Source: Haematobia irritans
Lineage: Eukaryota > Arthropoda > Insecta > Diptera > Muscidae
Direction of reading: 5' to 3'
DNA length: 64,000 bases
Assembly (NCBI RefSeq): GCF_050003625.1
Contig: NC_134401.1
Span: 66,475,629-66,539,628 of the forward strand
Under the pieces are notes generated by a model. It was not told the DNA's origin. It saw only the letters and a program-made list of their open reading frames with translations, and did no database searches. The translations under genes were made by a program, and so were the position numbers. Positions 23,201 to 34,933 of the stretch are shown one piece after another. Position 1 is the stretch's first letter, and each line of letters begins with the position of its first letter.

Positions 23201-23899
23201 TGGCTGAGCAGTACAATATTCACCTAATATGGGTGCCTGGCCATAGGAACATGCCGGGGAACTGCGAAGCGGATGAGTTGGCAAGGCTAGCGACTACCTT
23301 ATATATTCCAGGGGAGCTAGAATTTGTTGGTATGCCCCTGGCTAACTGCAAGCTCATGCTGCGTGAGAACGCTGTTATGATGGCAAATGTTCGATGGGGG
23401 AATTGAAAGGGTTGTAACGACACCAAGCAAATATGACCCCATTTCAACTTAAACCGCACACTAGATATGCTAATGTTCTCGAGACGTCAGATATCACTCC
23501 TGATATCTGCTATAAGGGGTCGCTGCCTGATAGGCGATTTTGCAAAAACTATTGGCGCGAAGTATAATTACTATTGTATGAGCTGCCATGATGCGGAGGA
23601 AAAATAATCAATTAAACACCTCTTGTGTGAGTGTCCTGCATTTTGTGTAAAGCGCAAGCAACTTTTAGGGGCATATAGCTTCAGATTACTGGCGGATCTG
23701 GAAAACGTTAACTTAAGCAGTCTGCTAATGTTTCTGGAACAATCTGGTTGGTTCAGCGAAGAAAAATAATCGAGAAGGTTCAGTGGTTAAAACTAGAAGT
23801 GCCCATATGTAATAGGTACTTTTAGTTAATGTGGTATCACAATGGACTGAATAGTCTAAGTGAGCCTGAATCTTAATCAGGCTGCCACTTTAACCTAAC
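20283..23899 (+). mobile_element. LINE A copy A2, 5'-truncated
   Basis: Starts at the end of ORF1 / start of ORF2 (GTAAGGCTGCGTGTGCTGCC) and runs to the family tail ...TTAACCTAACC. Flanked by a 7-8-bp duplication CTGCAAC(A) at 20275 and 23900, inside element B3. Contains most of ORF2. Confidence 0.9.
20318..23770 (+). pseudogene. LINE A2 ORF2 (endonuclease, RT, RNase H), broken; RT motif A deleted
   Basis: Endonuclease: 20318-20602 (VIQEPYVY) and 20623-21042 (MGCDANAHHSIWGSS, LDITLAS, SDHRYISF). RT plus RNase H: one 760-codon frame, 21124-23406, with GTPQGGVLS, AYADDVALAV, YTDGSKLDGQVGFG (intact RNase H Asp), IYSDSQ and ADELARL. Compared with copy A8, an in-frame 33-bp deletion near 21903 removes 11 residues including the catalytic Asp of RT motif A (FLDIEGAF). 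The frame stops at 23406 where a Cys codon became TGA; the C-terminal zinc region continues to about 23770. Long but catalytically dead. Confidence 0.92.
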
Positions 23900-24318
23900 C
23901 TGCAACAATCGCCAACTGTGATGGGGGAAGCCAATAAAAAAATATGAAATGTACATGAAAGTATTTTGCCATCATCACTATTGTTACAAGAGCCATTTTA
24001 TATTTTGTGAAACTCCAAGCGCAACTAGCTTCTTATAATTTATTTAAATAAAATCGATAACGAAGTGCTGAAAACATAGTTATTTCGCTTAAAATTGTAA
24101 TAGGTATATTGGTAAACAATTTTTGACTTTCTAAATGGAATAAAATAATTTTAAATCAAAACCATTCTATTATTAATGAAAAAAATTATGTTATGCGCTT
24201 TACAGACTATCAGTTATTCCGAGCGGAATGTCGGTGGTAGTAAAGAATCGTATGCTATGTTCCCACCGACTCGTTTTCCTCATTCGTTTTTCCAAAACAT
24301 TTCACCGTTCACACCGGG

Positions 24319-25667
24319 TTGAGATGTTTTAGTTTGACAGTTACCATGGAAACGAGGAAAGCAACGATAGCTTTATACTCGTGCAAAAAGGCAATAGGGG
24401 AAAAGTGGGGACTAAAACCAAAAATTGTGCATTGGCTATACACGGCAGTGGTTAGACCTACAATGCTATACGGTGTTGTAGTCCGGTGGCCGGCACTTCA
24501 CCAGCCAACAAGTTGAGACAAAGTTCAGCGTATGGCGTGCTTGTGTATCTCAGGTGCATTCAGCAATACAGGAACAAACTCCCTTAATGTCATACTGCAT
24601 CTATTGCCTTTAGACATTTTGGCCAAACAGTCAGCTGCAACAACGGCTGTGCGGTAGCGCGAGCTATCGCTGCGGTCGGAAAAAAGTTAGGTCACAGTTC
24701 GGTCCTCAAAATAATGCCAGATGTGCACGTAGTGGATTACACTTTGACGAGACCACTTTTCGACAAAAAGTTTGAGACTCTAATTCCCAACAGTGAGGCG
24801 TGGTGTACACGGACCCCGGGGAATAAAAGATATATAGATTTCTACACTGATGGCTCCAAATTGGATGGCCAAGTGGGTTTTGGAGTATATTCTAAACATC
24901 TCGAACTTCAAATAGCGAAAAGATTACCTAATCACTGTAGTGTTTTTCAGGCTGAAATATTAGCAATAAGAGAAGTGGTGAATTGGCTGAGAAGTAATGC
25001 TCCAAGCAATATTGACATTAATATATACTCAGACAGTCAACCTGCAATAAAATCCTTGGACTCTGTGTTCCTCAACTCGAAAACGGCCATCGACTGCCGC
25101 AAATCTCTCAATGAGATGGCTGAGCAGCACAATATTCACATAATATGGGTGCCTGGCCATAGTAACATACCGGGGAACTGCGAAGCAGATGAGCTATCAA
25201 GGCTAGGAACTTCCTTACATATTCCAGGGGAACTAGAATCTGTTGGTATGCCTCTGGCTACCTGCAAGCTCTTATTGCGTGAGAAGGCTGTCATGATGGC
25301 AAATGTTCGATGGGAGAATTGTAAGGGTTGTAACGACACCAAGCAAATATGGCCCCATTTAAACTTAAACCGCACACTAGATATGCTAGTGTTCTCGAGA
25401 CGCCAGATATCACTCCCGATATCTGCTATAACGGGTCGCTGCCTGACTATTGGTGCGAAGTATAGTGACTATTGTATGAGCTGTCATGATGCGGAGGAAA
25501 ACGAATTAATAAAACACCTCTTGTGTGAGTGTCCTGCATTTTGTGTAAGGCGTAAGCAAATTTTAGGGGCATATAGCTTCAGATTACTGGCGGACCTGGA
25601 AAACGTTAACTTAAGCAGTCTGCTAATGTTTTTGGAACAATCTGGTTGGTTCAACAGAAGAAAATAA
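24319..25667 (+). pseudogene. LINE A3 ORF2 C-terminus (RT thumb, RNase H, zinc region)
   Basis: The frame 24349-24516 (thumb) is broken by a TGA and further indels. The 317-codon frame 24714-25667 carries RNase H with YTDGSKLDGQVGFGVYSK, QAEILAIRE, IYSDSQ and WVPGHSNIPGNCEADELSR, i.e. all catalytic residues. It continues into the C-terminal CxxC...H...C region (CMSCHDAEENELIKHLLCEC), with a small deletion after GRCL. Native C-terminus at 25667. The ATG at 24319 lies in flanking DNA and is chance. Confidence 0.88.
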
Positions 25668-25803
25668 TCGAGAAGGTTCAGCGGTTAAAACCAGAAGTGC
25701 CCATATGTAATAGGTACTTTTAGTTAATGTGGTATCGCAATGGACTGAATAGTCTAAGTGAGCCTGAATCTTAATCGGGCTGCCACTTTAACCTAACCTA
25801 ACC
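24349..25803 (+). mobile_element. LINE A copy A3, strongly 5'-truncated
   Basis: Begins in the RT thumb (ARKATxALYSCKKAIG) and runs through RNase H and the zinc region to the tail TTAACCTAACCTAACC. Situated in J inside H2 inside B3. Confidence 0.88.
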
Positions 25804-26429
25804 CCAAAACATGCTTGGTGAGAACGCCGTATTACAGTGTGTCGGATTTATACGACTTGTTGGCGATGACTAAATAATCGGTAAATGTGTTATCGATCCC
25901 ATAACTTATAATGTGTAGAATATATGGGATATGTTCGACACGAGCACTGTCGTCCGGAATAACTGATAGTCTGTAAAGCGCATTAAATGTGTTGTGATAG
26001 TGGTATAAATGTTATATTTATAAATGTTTAATCAAATAAATAAACATCTAAACAATCGTGTTTTACTTTACCACAATGATTCTTTTACAACTAACTTAAA
26101 ATGCACTTGTTTGAAGGGGCTCTTATTGGCGTCGTTCTTAATTTATTAAAAAAGGCACCTAATAATTGCAATCATGTGATACTTTTTTGTAGTAACTTGG
26201 CGTGGTACAATTTCTCAATAGTGACGGCGGCACTTTTCTGATTGTTTGAAGGGGCTCTTATTTGCGTCGTTCTAAATTTATTAAAAAAGGCACCTAATAA
26301 TTGCACTCATGTGATACTTTTTTGTAGTAACTTGGCGTGGTACAATTCTGGATGTCGTATATGATTGTTTTCGACGTGGTGAGGATTCTCAAAAGCGCTG
26401 TCAAATTAAAAAAAAATGTTGGCAGAGTA

Positions 26430-26615
26430 ACTACTTCGATGAAATATTAGAACCTTAAAAGCGCTTTGGTAATTGCATTTAAAAATATATGAAATTAGCA
26501 TAGTTTTTAACTGTCTTCATGTTTTGTTATAATTATATTTTATTTATAACAAGTAAGGAAAGTCTATTTGCGCAATTCAAGTACTTAAAGTTAGATTTAT
26601 GTTTAAAAGATATTT
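26430..26615. other. Short AT-rich spacer
   Basis: Lies between the right end of B3 and the start of LINE A4; nothing recognisable. Confidence 0.4.
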
Positions 26616-26705
26616 ATGGAACGGACGTGTTTTTTTAATAGCGGATAAAATCATCGTAATAAGTACCTACTACGAATTTCAAGTGTGGTGGGATATTAGG
26701 CCACC

Positions 26706-28161
26706 ATGCAGAGAAATTCAAAGACATCCACTGGGTTGCTAACTTCGGGGCCGGGTATCGACTGGAGTTATAAATTTGGGAATGACCAAGAGTTATGCGC
26801 TTTACAGACTATCAGTTATTCCGGACGACAGTGCTCGTGTCGAACTTATCCCATATATTGTGCACATTATAATTTAAGTCCGACGGCATAATCGATACTG
26901 CTGCATGTTTATGGGATCGATAACACATTAACCGATTATTTAGTCATCGCCGACAAGTCGTATCGATCCGACACATTGTAAGATTCTTTACAAACACCGA
27001 CATTCCGTCCGGAATATCTGATAGTCTGTAAAGCGCATTAGGCCCAATTAGTCGACCTGTAGACGGGTCGACAGGTGGCGACACTATGACAAGTCGAACT
27101 TTTACTAAGATAACGACATCAAAAGGAGGTAATCCCTCACGAAAGAGATTCAAGGAACGCAGAAATGCTTTGTTTATCCTAAAGAAGTTAGGATCAGTCG
27201 ACCCAAGCACGCTGTCGGCTAAACAAAGCGATTCCTTAAAATGGGCTCAAGGAATTCTTGAGACTGGAAAAAGGGAACGATCGCCGGATGAGCTGCCATC
27301 CTCTAAAAGTGATCAAAGATCGTTTGCCTCAGTTGCTAAAGACAGCCTTGTGATGGCTATCATTAATAAAGGAGCATTGGACGGTATGGTTCCAAAGCAA
27401 AAATGGGGGAAATTGAGAATGCTTTGTCTGGCGTCTACTCACAGGTGCTGGAAAAGTTTCCCGGCCCAGATCCTCGACACCAAGAGGCTGGTTGGTATCA
27501 AGGACGATTTAAGCTAGTCGCATTTGAGGACCAGAGGTCTATAGAATGTTTTAAAGCTGCTCTGATACTAATTGGTGAAGTTTGGGAAGGAGCTGCTCTA
27601 GAGTTAGTCGAGAAGAAAGACATACCGGCTAGACCCAGAGCACATGCGTGGATACCTGCAAACCCTCCTGACCCCGAATCTATTTTAAATAGACTGAAAC
27701 AATGCAATCCAGATCTTCCAACAGCTGATTGGAAGGTTGGCCGTTTAGATGAAGTGAATGGGCCAAGACGGCATGCAGTGTTTATATTGAACACTCAGCC
27801 ACATCTAGCAAAGTCTCAGGGCCGTGTATGTTATGGCTTTCATTATATCCAAATGAAGGTGTATAAAAACGATCAGCTAAATGATTCAGAAATGGACAAG
27901 CCTCTTTCTGAATCAAAAGTAAGCGGATCCTCTTGCGAAGTCGAGGGAGATACCAAAGTTGAAGACATGGATAGATACCGTATGCGTGAGGAGGCTTCTA
28001 CTGCCTCAGAACTCTCCAAAGTTGAACCTATGGTTATTGCGAGAGTCACCGAGATCTCTGAAGAGGACATTCTTGATGACTCGATTGAAGCGGCTGATGT
28101 GACGGTTGTTGAAAATCTCGATGGTCCTACGGATCCTCCAGATAAATCTTCATCATTGTAA
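26706..28161 (+). pseudogene. LINE A4 ORF1 (DUF4780-type), broken by MITE H1 and a frameshift
   Basis: The start MQRNSKTSTGLLTSGPG at 26706 matches ORF1 of A8. The frame is destroyed by H1, resumes at about 27086 (FTKITTSKGGNPSRKRFKE), then shifts near 27410 where a run of G has lost one base relative to A8. It continues in the frame 27403-28161 through the conserved core (WEGAALELVEKKDIPARPRA, WKVGRLDEVNGPRRHAVF) and an acidic C-terminal tail. ORF1 products of this class bind RNA; that role is inferred from the family. Confidence 0.88.
26796..27037. mobile_element. MITE family H copy H1, 242 bp, complete, TTA target duplication
   Basis: Termini TGCGCTTTACAGACTATCAG and its inverse (the TIR is about 30 bp), TTA at 26793-26795 and 27038-27040. 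LINE A8 shows the empty site (GAGTCAGGCCC, one base different). PIF/Harbinger-like by target length. Confidence 0.9.
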
Positions 28162-31100
28162 GGCTGCATGTGCTGCCTTAAAAGTTCTCCTGATGAAAGG
28201 GGACATAGACATAGTTCTTATTCAAGAACCATATGTTTATAGAAACAAAATATGTGAATTAAGTACTCCGGGGTTCAAACTATTGCAGTATACTGGTAAT
28301 GATGTAAATCGAGCCTGTATAATTGCTAAAAACGAGCTTAACTTGTTTCTGCTTCCTTCAATGTGCAATGCAGACACTGTCGTTGCCAATTTAGAAATAG
28401 CCAAATGCAAATATTGGGTATCTTCGGTCTATATGGGACATGACAGGGAGATGCCTTCATGTGCCGTTAAGTCACTGAAAACAAAGACGAAACTCATTAT
28501 GGGATGCGATGCGAATGCGCATCATAGTATATGGGGAAGTAGTGATATTAATGCAAGGGGAGAGTCGCTAATAGAGTTTATTTTGCGTACTAATCTGGTA
28601 ATTTGCAACAAGGGAGATGCCCCAACCTTTGTCACTAAAAACAGGCAAGAGGTTTTGGACATCACCTTGGCCTCGCAAGAACTGAATGAAATGATATCTG
28701 AGTGGCAGGTTTTAAGTGAACACAGCTTCTCAGATCATCGCTACATCAGTTTCAAATTTGATGTTCATACCACCAATACCATATTTCCGCCAAATGTTAG
28801 GAAAGCTGACTGGAACAGGTATAGGGAATCGTTCAATATGATGATACCGGAAATACCAGAGACAAATATGAGCACTGTGCAAGTTATCGAACACGCAGTG
28901 GAGAGGATTACTAAGGCCATCAACATTTCACTGAAAGCTGCATGCCCTAAAGGGAAGCCAAGGGGGAAAAATCGACCACCATGGTGGTCTACGGAGTTAG
29001 GTAATATGAGGAAATCGTGCAGGAAGCTCTTTAACAAGGCAAAGTCCACCAGAGCCCCTGAGGACTGGGACGCTTACAAGAAGAATCTGAGAGGATACAA
29101 GCGAGAACTGAGAAAGGCTCAGCATAACTCTTGGAATGCTTATTGCAGCAGTATTGAGAATACGTCCGAGGCTTCCAGACTACGGAAGGTTCTAGCATCC
29201 ACCAACTCCGCTCCAGGTTTCATTAAAACATCGGAGGGCAATTGGACAACGTCCAGTGAGGAGACGCTGGAGGTACTATTGGACACACATTTTCCTGGAA
29301 ATCAGACGGTTGAACCATGCACTGGCGGTGCCAAAGTGGCTCAGCGGTCGTTTCCTATTGAGGAAATTGTATCAGAATCTAGAATAAAATGGGCGTTAAA
29401 TAGCTTTGGATCATTCAAATCCCCCGGACCTGATGGAATTACTCCGGCGGAGTTACAAGCGGTGGCTGACAGAATTATCCCCTGGTTTTCGGCGATATAT
29501 AAAGGATGTATCAACTTAGCATATATCCCAGGAAAGTGGAGGGAATCAAAAGTCGTTTTCATACCTAAAGCGAGAAAAGCCTCTCACTCGAATGCGGAGG
29601 ATTTCCGACCGATCAGCTTATCATCATTCCTACTTAAGACTCTGGAGAGGATGATAGATGTTTACCTTAGAACTAGCGTCGTTTCAAGTTTGTTCTCGAA
29701 ACGACAACATGCATACTCGAAGGGCAGGTCTACTGAGACCGCATTACATGAACTAGTCAGCTTTATTGAAAGCTCACTATCTGTCAAAGAATACACAATC
29801 GTGGCATTTCTAGACATCGAAGGGGCGTTCAATAACGTCCATCCGAGCTCGATATTAAATGGACTGACAACTCTAAATGTTGATCCAGGTATACTTAGGC
29901 TGTTAGATGAACTTCTAAGGAAGAGACGCATTTCAGCCACACTAGGACAAGCAAACATACAAAGGTATGTGAACAGAGGCACTCCTCAAGGAGGAGTTTA
30001 TCACCTCTTCTTTGGAATGTTGCTATAAACGACCTTCTGATTTCCCTAGAAAAAGAAAGGATACAAGTGGTGGCATACGCAAATGATGTGGCGCTAGCAG
30101 TCAGGGGAAAATTCCCATCAACAGTTAGAGATATTATACAGAGAGCCCTCCGGATGACTGAGAAATGGGCGAAAGATAATGGTCTTGGGGTAAATCCTGC
30201 AAAGACAGAACTAGTCATGTACTGCAAAGATCGCAAAACTGCCACGGTTAGGCCCATTTCCTTAGGGGTTATTGAAATTCCCTTTAGGGAGTGTGCAAAA
30301 TACCTTGGCGTTAGTTTGAACAGGAAGCTGAACTTTAAGCTTAATATTGAAGAAAGGGCGAGGAAAGCAACGGTAGCTTTATGCTCGTGCAAAAAGGCAA
30401 TAGGGAAAAAGTGGCTATACACGGCAGTGGTTAGACCTATAATGCTATATGGTGTTTTAGTCTGGTGGCCGGTACTTCACAAGCCGACAAGTTTAGACAA
30501 AGTTCAGCGTATGGCGTGCTTGTGTATCGCAGGTGCATTCAGCAAGACAGGAACAAACTCCCTTAATGTCATACTGCATCTATTGCCTTTAGACATTTTG
30601 GCCAAACAGTCAGCTGCAACAATGGCTGTGCGGTTGCGCGAGCTATCTCTGTGGTCGGAAAAAAGTTACGGTCACAGTTCGGTCCTCAAAATAATGCCAG
30701 ATGTGCCTAACGTAGTGGATTACACTTTGGCGAGACCACTTTTCGACAAAAAGTTTGAAACTCTAATTCCCAACAATGAGGCGTGGTGTACACGGACCCC
30801 GGGGAATAAAAGATGTATAGATTTGTACACTGATGGCTTCAAATTGGATGACCAAGTGGGTTTCGGAGCATATTCTAAAGATCTGGAACTTCGAATAGCG
30901 AATAGATTACCTGTTCACTGTAGTGTTTTTCAGGCTGAAATATTAGCAATAAGAGAAGTGGTGAATTGGCTGAGAAGTAATGCTCCAAGCAATATTGGCA
31001 TTAATATATACTCAGACAGTCAACCTGCAATAAAATCCTTGGACTCTGTGTTCCTCAACTCGAAAACGGCCATCGACTGGCGCAAATCTCTCAATGAGAT

Positions 31101-31400
31101 GGCTGAGCAGCACAATATTCACCTAATATGGGTGCCTGGCCATAGGAACATACCGGGGAACTGCGAAGCGGATGAGCTAGCAAGGCTAGGAACTACCTTA
31201 CATATTCCAGGGGAACTAGAATCTGTTGGTATGCCTCTGGCTACCTGCAAGCTCTTACTGCGTGAGAAGGCTGTCATGGTGGCAAATGTTCGATGGGAGA
31301 ATTGTAAGGGATGTAACGACACCAAGCAAATATGGCCCCATTTAAACTTAAACCGCACACTAGATATGCTAGTGTTCTCGAGACGCCAGATATCACTCCT
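28106..31400 (+). pseudogene. LINE A4 ORF2, frameshifted in RT; YADD changed to YAND
   Basis: The first frame, 28106-30028 (640 codons), covers the endonuclease (LIQEPYVY, MGCDANAHHSIWGSS, SDHRYISF) and RT up to NRGTPQGGV, including FLDIEGAF. One base is missing near 29999, shifting the frame. The remainder (about 30030-31400) has the catalytic motif as AYANDVALAV (Asn codon at 30082-30084), then thumb and RNase H (YTDGFKLDDQVGFGAY, IYSDSQ, ADELARL). Two independent lesions therefore inactivate RT. Confidence 0.9.
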
Positions 31401-31802
31401 TAATTCACATATATGCAACCTGTCCAAATACTTACCGCGAGCGCAAAGGGAAATTTTTTGTGTTATTTTCACATGTCCATGTTCTTAAAAGTCTTTGTGT
31501 ATTATTTTTTTCTGTGAAACTTATTTCAATATTTTGACATATATTTTGAATAGGGTTTTTTTAGTATGACGTGTTTTTTTTAGTATGGCGAAAACGACTC
31601 GTTTTTAAGTGCTTATAAAGGGAAAACATTCCAAACCCCAAAACATGCTTGGTGAGAACACCGTATTAAGCTTGTTTTGAGTTAAAATAAGAAAATTTTT
31701 ACTTAATTCGTCTGTGAGAATTAGCTAATGAGAACGCAAAATAAATTTTGCTCTCCTCGATACTCTCATAGAAATTCAACCCCCGATAACTGTTTTTTTT
31801 CT
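31401..31802. other. AT-rich spacer with a J-like repeat at 31571-31664
   Basis: Contains CCCCAAAACATGCTTGGTGAG and a following ACCGTATTA shared with 25803-25834, preceded by a GACTCGTTTTT block as in J. Otherwise nothing recognised. Confidence 0.5.
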
Positions 31803-32186
31803 TACCTAACGTTCGCACTAGACACGAAATCTTGCTATTTAGAACCAAAATCTCTTTACAAATCTCAAGTGTTCGGACTGGAAAAATAACGAGATTTCGT
31901 AGATTTGAGGATTTAACAGCTGTTTGGAAATATATCAATACAAACACAAACCCGTATATGCACACGCACATTCCTCTACAAGGAAAATTCGGGCAGGGTT
32001 GCAAAAAGTGCATTTTTAGTACTAAAACCACAGTTGTACAAGACAGTATAGGGGATTTCGAAAGAGATTTTGTTGAAATCCTCTACGATCCAGCTGATAT
32101 TTGCCTATTGCAAATCTACTGACATCTAGGAAGATTTCGTCCAAAATCTTCGTTTACGAGGATTTCGTGTCTAGTGCGAACGTAGT
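31803..32186. mobile_element. MITE family K copy K2, about 380 bp
   Basis: Same inverted termini as K1 (ACGTTCGCACTAGACACGAA...) and a collinear body with CAAACCCGTATATGCACAC. Non-coding. The target duplication is not clear on this copy. Confidence 0.85.
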
Positions 32187-32293
32187 ATTACATACCGAGA
32201 ATTTTCAATTTAATGTTTGACTTTTAGTGTAAGAGTTGTTGTTTTGCTTGCGTTTTTTATTCAACCGCCGAACTGAACGGACGTGTGTTTGTA

Positions 32294-32576
32294 ACCCTTG
32301 ACAGTCATCCTTCGTAAAAATGACGACGCTAAATTTTATTTTCGGCGTAAAGTGTGTTTTGGTCGTTTGGAAAATGATAAATTTAAGTTATACTAATTCA
32401 ACCAATATATAAATTGTTGTTCTTTTTTAATTAAAAATTAACTGAGTAATATAGTAAACAAAATTTTGGTTCTCATTTTTGTTCTCGATGCAATTTATAG
32501 AGCCATAAAATAGGCCGCAATCAAAATGGCGAAGGATGACGTTAGTGTACAAAAAATAAGGATGACTTTCCAGGGT
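32294..32576. mobile_element. MITE family R, 283 bp, in the A5 5' UTR
   Basis: Termini ACCCTTGACAGTCATCCTT and AAGGATGACTTTCCAGGGT are imperfect inverted repeats of 19 bp; TA on both sides (32292-32293, 32577-32578). Other LINE A copies show the empty site (GTTTTTTTAATAGCGG in A4). Confidence 0.75.
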
Positions 32577-32647
32577 TAATAGCGGATTATTTCATCGTAA
32601 TAAGCACTTATTACGAATTTCACGTGTGGTGGAAAATCAAACCACCA

Positions 32648-33770
32648 TGCAGCGAAATTCAAGTCATTGCTGACTTCAGGGCCCAGTGGACGGGTATCGG
32701 CTGAAGTTATAAATTTGGGCAGTGACCAAGAGTCAGGCCCAATTAGTTGACCTGTAGACGGGTCGACACTTTTCTAAGGTAACGACATCAAAAAGAGGTA
32801 ATCCCCCATGAAAGAGATTCAAAGAACGCAGAAATGCTTTGTTTATCCTAAGGAAATTAGGATCTGTCGACCCAAGCACGTTGTCGGCTAAGCAAAGCGT
32901 TTCCTTAAAATGGGCTCAAGGAATTCTTGAAGCTGGAAAAAGGGAACGATCACCCGATGCCATCCTCTAAACGGGATCAAAGGTCGTTTGTCTCATTTGA
33001 AAAAGACAGCCTTGTGATGGCTATCATTAATAAAGGAGCATTGGACGGTATGGTTCCAAAGCAAAAATGGGGGAAAATGAGAACGCGATGTCTGGTGTCT
33101 ACTCAGAGCGAAAAAGTTTCCCGGACCAAGTGCTCGACGGCAAGATGCTTGATGATATCAAAGACGATATAAGTTAATAGCATTTGCGGACCAGATGTCT
33201 ATGGATTGCTTTAAAGCTGATTTGATGCTAATTGGTGAAGTTTGGGAAGGAGCAGCTTTGAAGTTAGCCGATAAAAAAGACATACCGGCTAAACCTAGTG
33301 CACATGCATGGATACCTGCAAACTACTCTTGTGTCGTTCCGGAGCGAACTAGTTCCAATGAAAGGTTCACTAAATGGAACGATTGTCACTAGTTTCATTT
33401 CTTTCGCTCTCATCGTTCCTTTTGTCATTTATTTTTATTTTCAATTTACACTCCATCGTCCCGCGTATCGCAGTTTGATTTTTTACATCTGTTTGACAGT
33501 AACTATTTGTTTGACATTAACATAAAAACTGCAGACATTGACGAAAATCGTATGCGGGAAGTTCCTACAGGTTCAAACCTCACCAAAGTTGAACCGCGGA
33601 TTGTTGCAACAGTCAACGAGATCTGTGAAGAAGAAGCCCTTGATAACTCAATTGAAGCGGCTGATGTTACGGTGGTTGAAAATTTGGAAGGTTCTACGGT
33701 TCCTCCAGATAAATCTCCACCATTGTTAGGCCGCTTGTACTGCCTTAAAAGTTCAAGAACCATACATATA
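32648..33770 (+). pseudogene. LINE A5 ORF1 remnant
   Basis: ATG at 32648 (MQRNSSHC...) begins in the usual hairpin context but is frameshifted. Recognisable pieces are KRDQRSFVSFEKDSLVMAII with NKGALDGMVPKQKWG (32927-33172), WEGAALKLADKKDIPAKP (33195-33330), and the acidic C-terminus (33507-33729) ending SSxxPPDKSPPL. A foreign block at about 33331-33525 replaces the middle of the conserved core. Confidence 0.82.
33331..33525. other. Foreign block inside A5 ORF1
   Basis: Starts around GTGTCGTTCCGGAGCG and has no counterpart in the ORF1 of A4 or A8. Termini and target duplication are not evident; it replaces rather than interrupts ORF1 sequence. Confidence 0.5.
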
Positions 33771-34933
33771 TCAGAATAAGATCTGTGAATTAAGCACTCC
33801 GGGTTTCAAACTTTTGCGTAATATCGGTAAAGATAAAAATCGAGCATGTATAATTGCCAGCCAGTCTAGAGATATCCAAATGCAAATACTGGCTATCTTC
33901 GGTCTACATGGGACATGATAGGGAGATTCCTTCATGTACTGTTATGTTAAGACCTTAGTTGAGGAGTCACTGAAAACAAAGACAAACCTCATTATGGGAT
34001 GCGATGCAAATGCACATCATAGTATTTGGGGAAGTAGTGATACTAATGCAAGGGGGAGTCGCGAATAGAGTTTATTTTGCGTACTAACCTGGTAGTTTGC
34101 AATAAGGGAGATGCACCAACCTTCGTCACCAAAAACAGGCAAGAGGTTTTGGACGTCACATTGGCCTCTCCGGAACTGAATGATAGGATATCTGATTGGC
34201 AATTACTCCGGATGGAAATACTCCGGCGGTTTTACAAGCAGTGACTGACAGAATTATCCCCTGACTGACAGTGATATATAAAGGACGCATAAAGTTAGCA
34301 TATATTCCAGAAAAGTGGAGGGAAACAAAAGTCGTTTTCATACCTAAAGCGGGAAAAGCCTCTCACTCGAGTGCGAAGGATTTCCGACCACTCATATTAT
34401 TCTCATTCCTACTTAAGACTCTGGAGAGGATGATAGACTAGCGTCGATTCAAGTTTGCTCTCGAAACGACAGCATGCATACTCGAAGGGCAGGTTTACTG
34501 AGACCGCATTACATGAACTAGTCAGTTTTATTGAAAGCTCATTATCTGTCAATGAATACACAATCGTTGCGTTTCTAGACATATAGGGGGCATTCAATAA
34601 CGTCCATCCGAGCTCGATATTAAATGTACTGGACCTCTGAATGTCGATCCAGGTATACTTAGGCTGCTAGACGAACTGCTAATGAGGAGACGTATTTCGG
34701 CCACACTAGGTCAAGCAAATATACAAAGGTATGTGAACAGAGGCACTCCCCAAGGAGGAGCTCTATCACCTCTTCTTTGGAATGTTGCTTTAAAATACCT
34801 TCTGGTTTCCCTAGAAAAAGAAAGTATAAAAGTGGTGGCATACGCAGGCGATGTGGCTCTAGCAGTCAGGGGAAAATTCCCATCCACAATCAGAGATGTT
34901 ATACAGAGAGCCCTCCGGATGACTGAGAAATGG

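Larger units (their letters stand above)
24250..25836. mobile_element. Small repeat J split by LINE A3
   Basis: Left piece starts TATGCTATGTTCCCACC; right piece ends TGGTGAGAACGCCGTATTA, a loosely inverted terminus. A related uninterrupted copy lies at about 31571-31664. CCAAAACAT occurs on both sides of A3 (24290s and 25805) and may be the A3 target duplication with about 50 bp of filler at the 5' side. Confidence 0.5.
24194..25982. mobile_element. MITE family H copy H2, split by J and LINE A3
   Basis: Inverted termini TGCGCTTTACAGACTATCAG, TTA at 24191-24193 and 25983-25985; the empty site ATGTTAAATG is visible in B2. The two H halves (24194-24249 and about 25836-25982) match the complete H1 (26796-27037) in inverse orientation. 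Confidence 0.85.
20214..26427. mobile_element. TIR element family B copy B3, containing LINE A2 and MITE H2
   Basis: Left end CCCTGCCAGCATTTCG with TA at 20212-20213; right end ATGTTGGCAGAG with TA at 26428-26429. The B body is distributed over 20214-20282, 23900-24193 and 25983-26427, which together match B2. It contains a 134-bp internal tandem duplication at 26109-26348. Two independent insertions sit in it: A2, and H2 which itself contains J and A3. Confidence 0.85.
26616..31400 (+). mobile_element. LINE A copy A4, nearly full length at 5', 3' end lost
   Basis: Starts GGAACGGACGTG, about 20 bp into the family 5' UTR, and contains ORF1 and ORF2. It stops abruptly at 31400 (after ...CAGATATCACTCCT), where unrelated DNA begins, so the C-terminal zinc region and tail are missing. 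Carries MITE H1. Confidence 0.9.
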
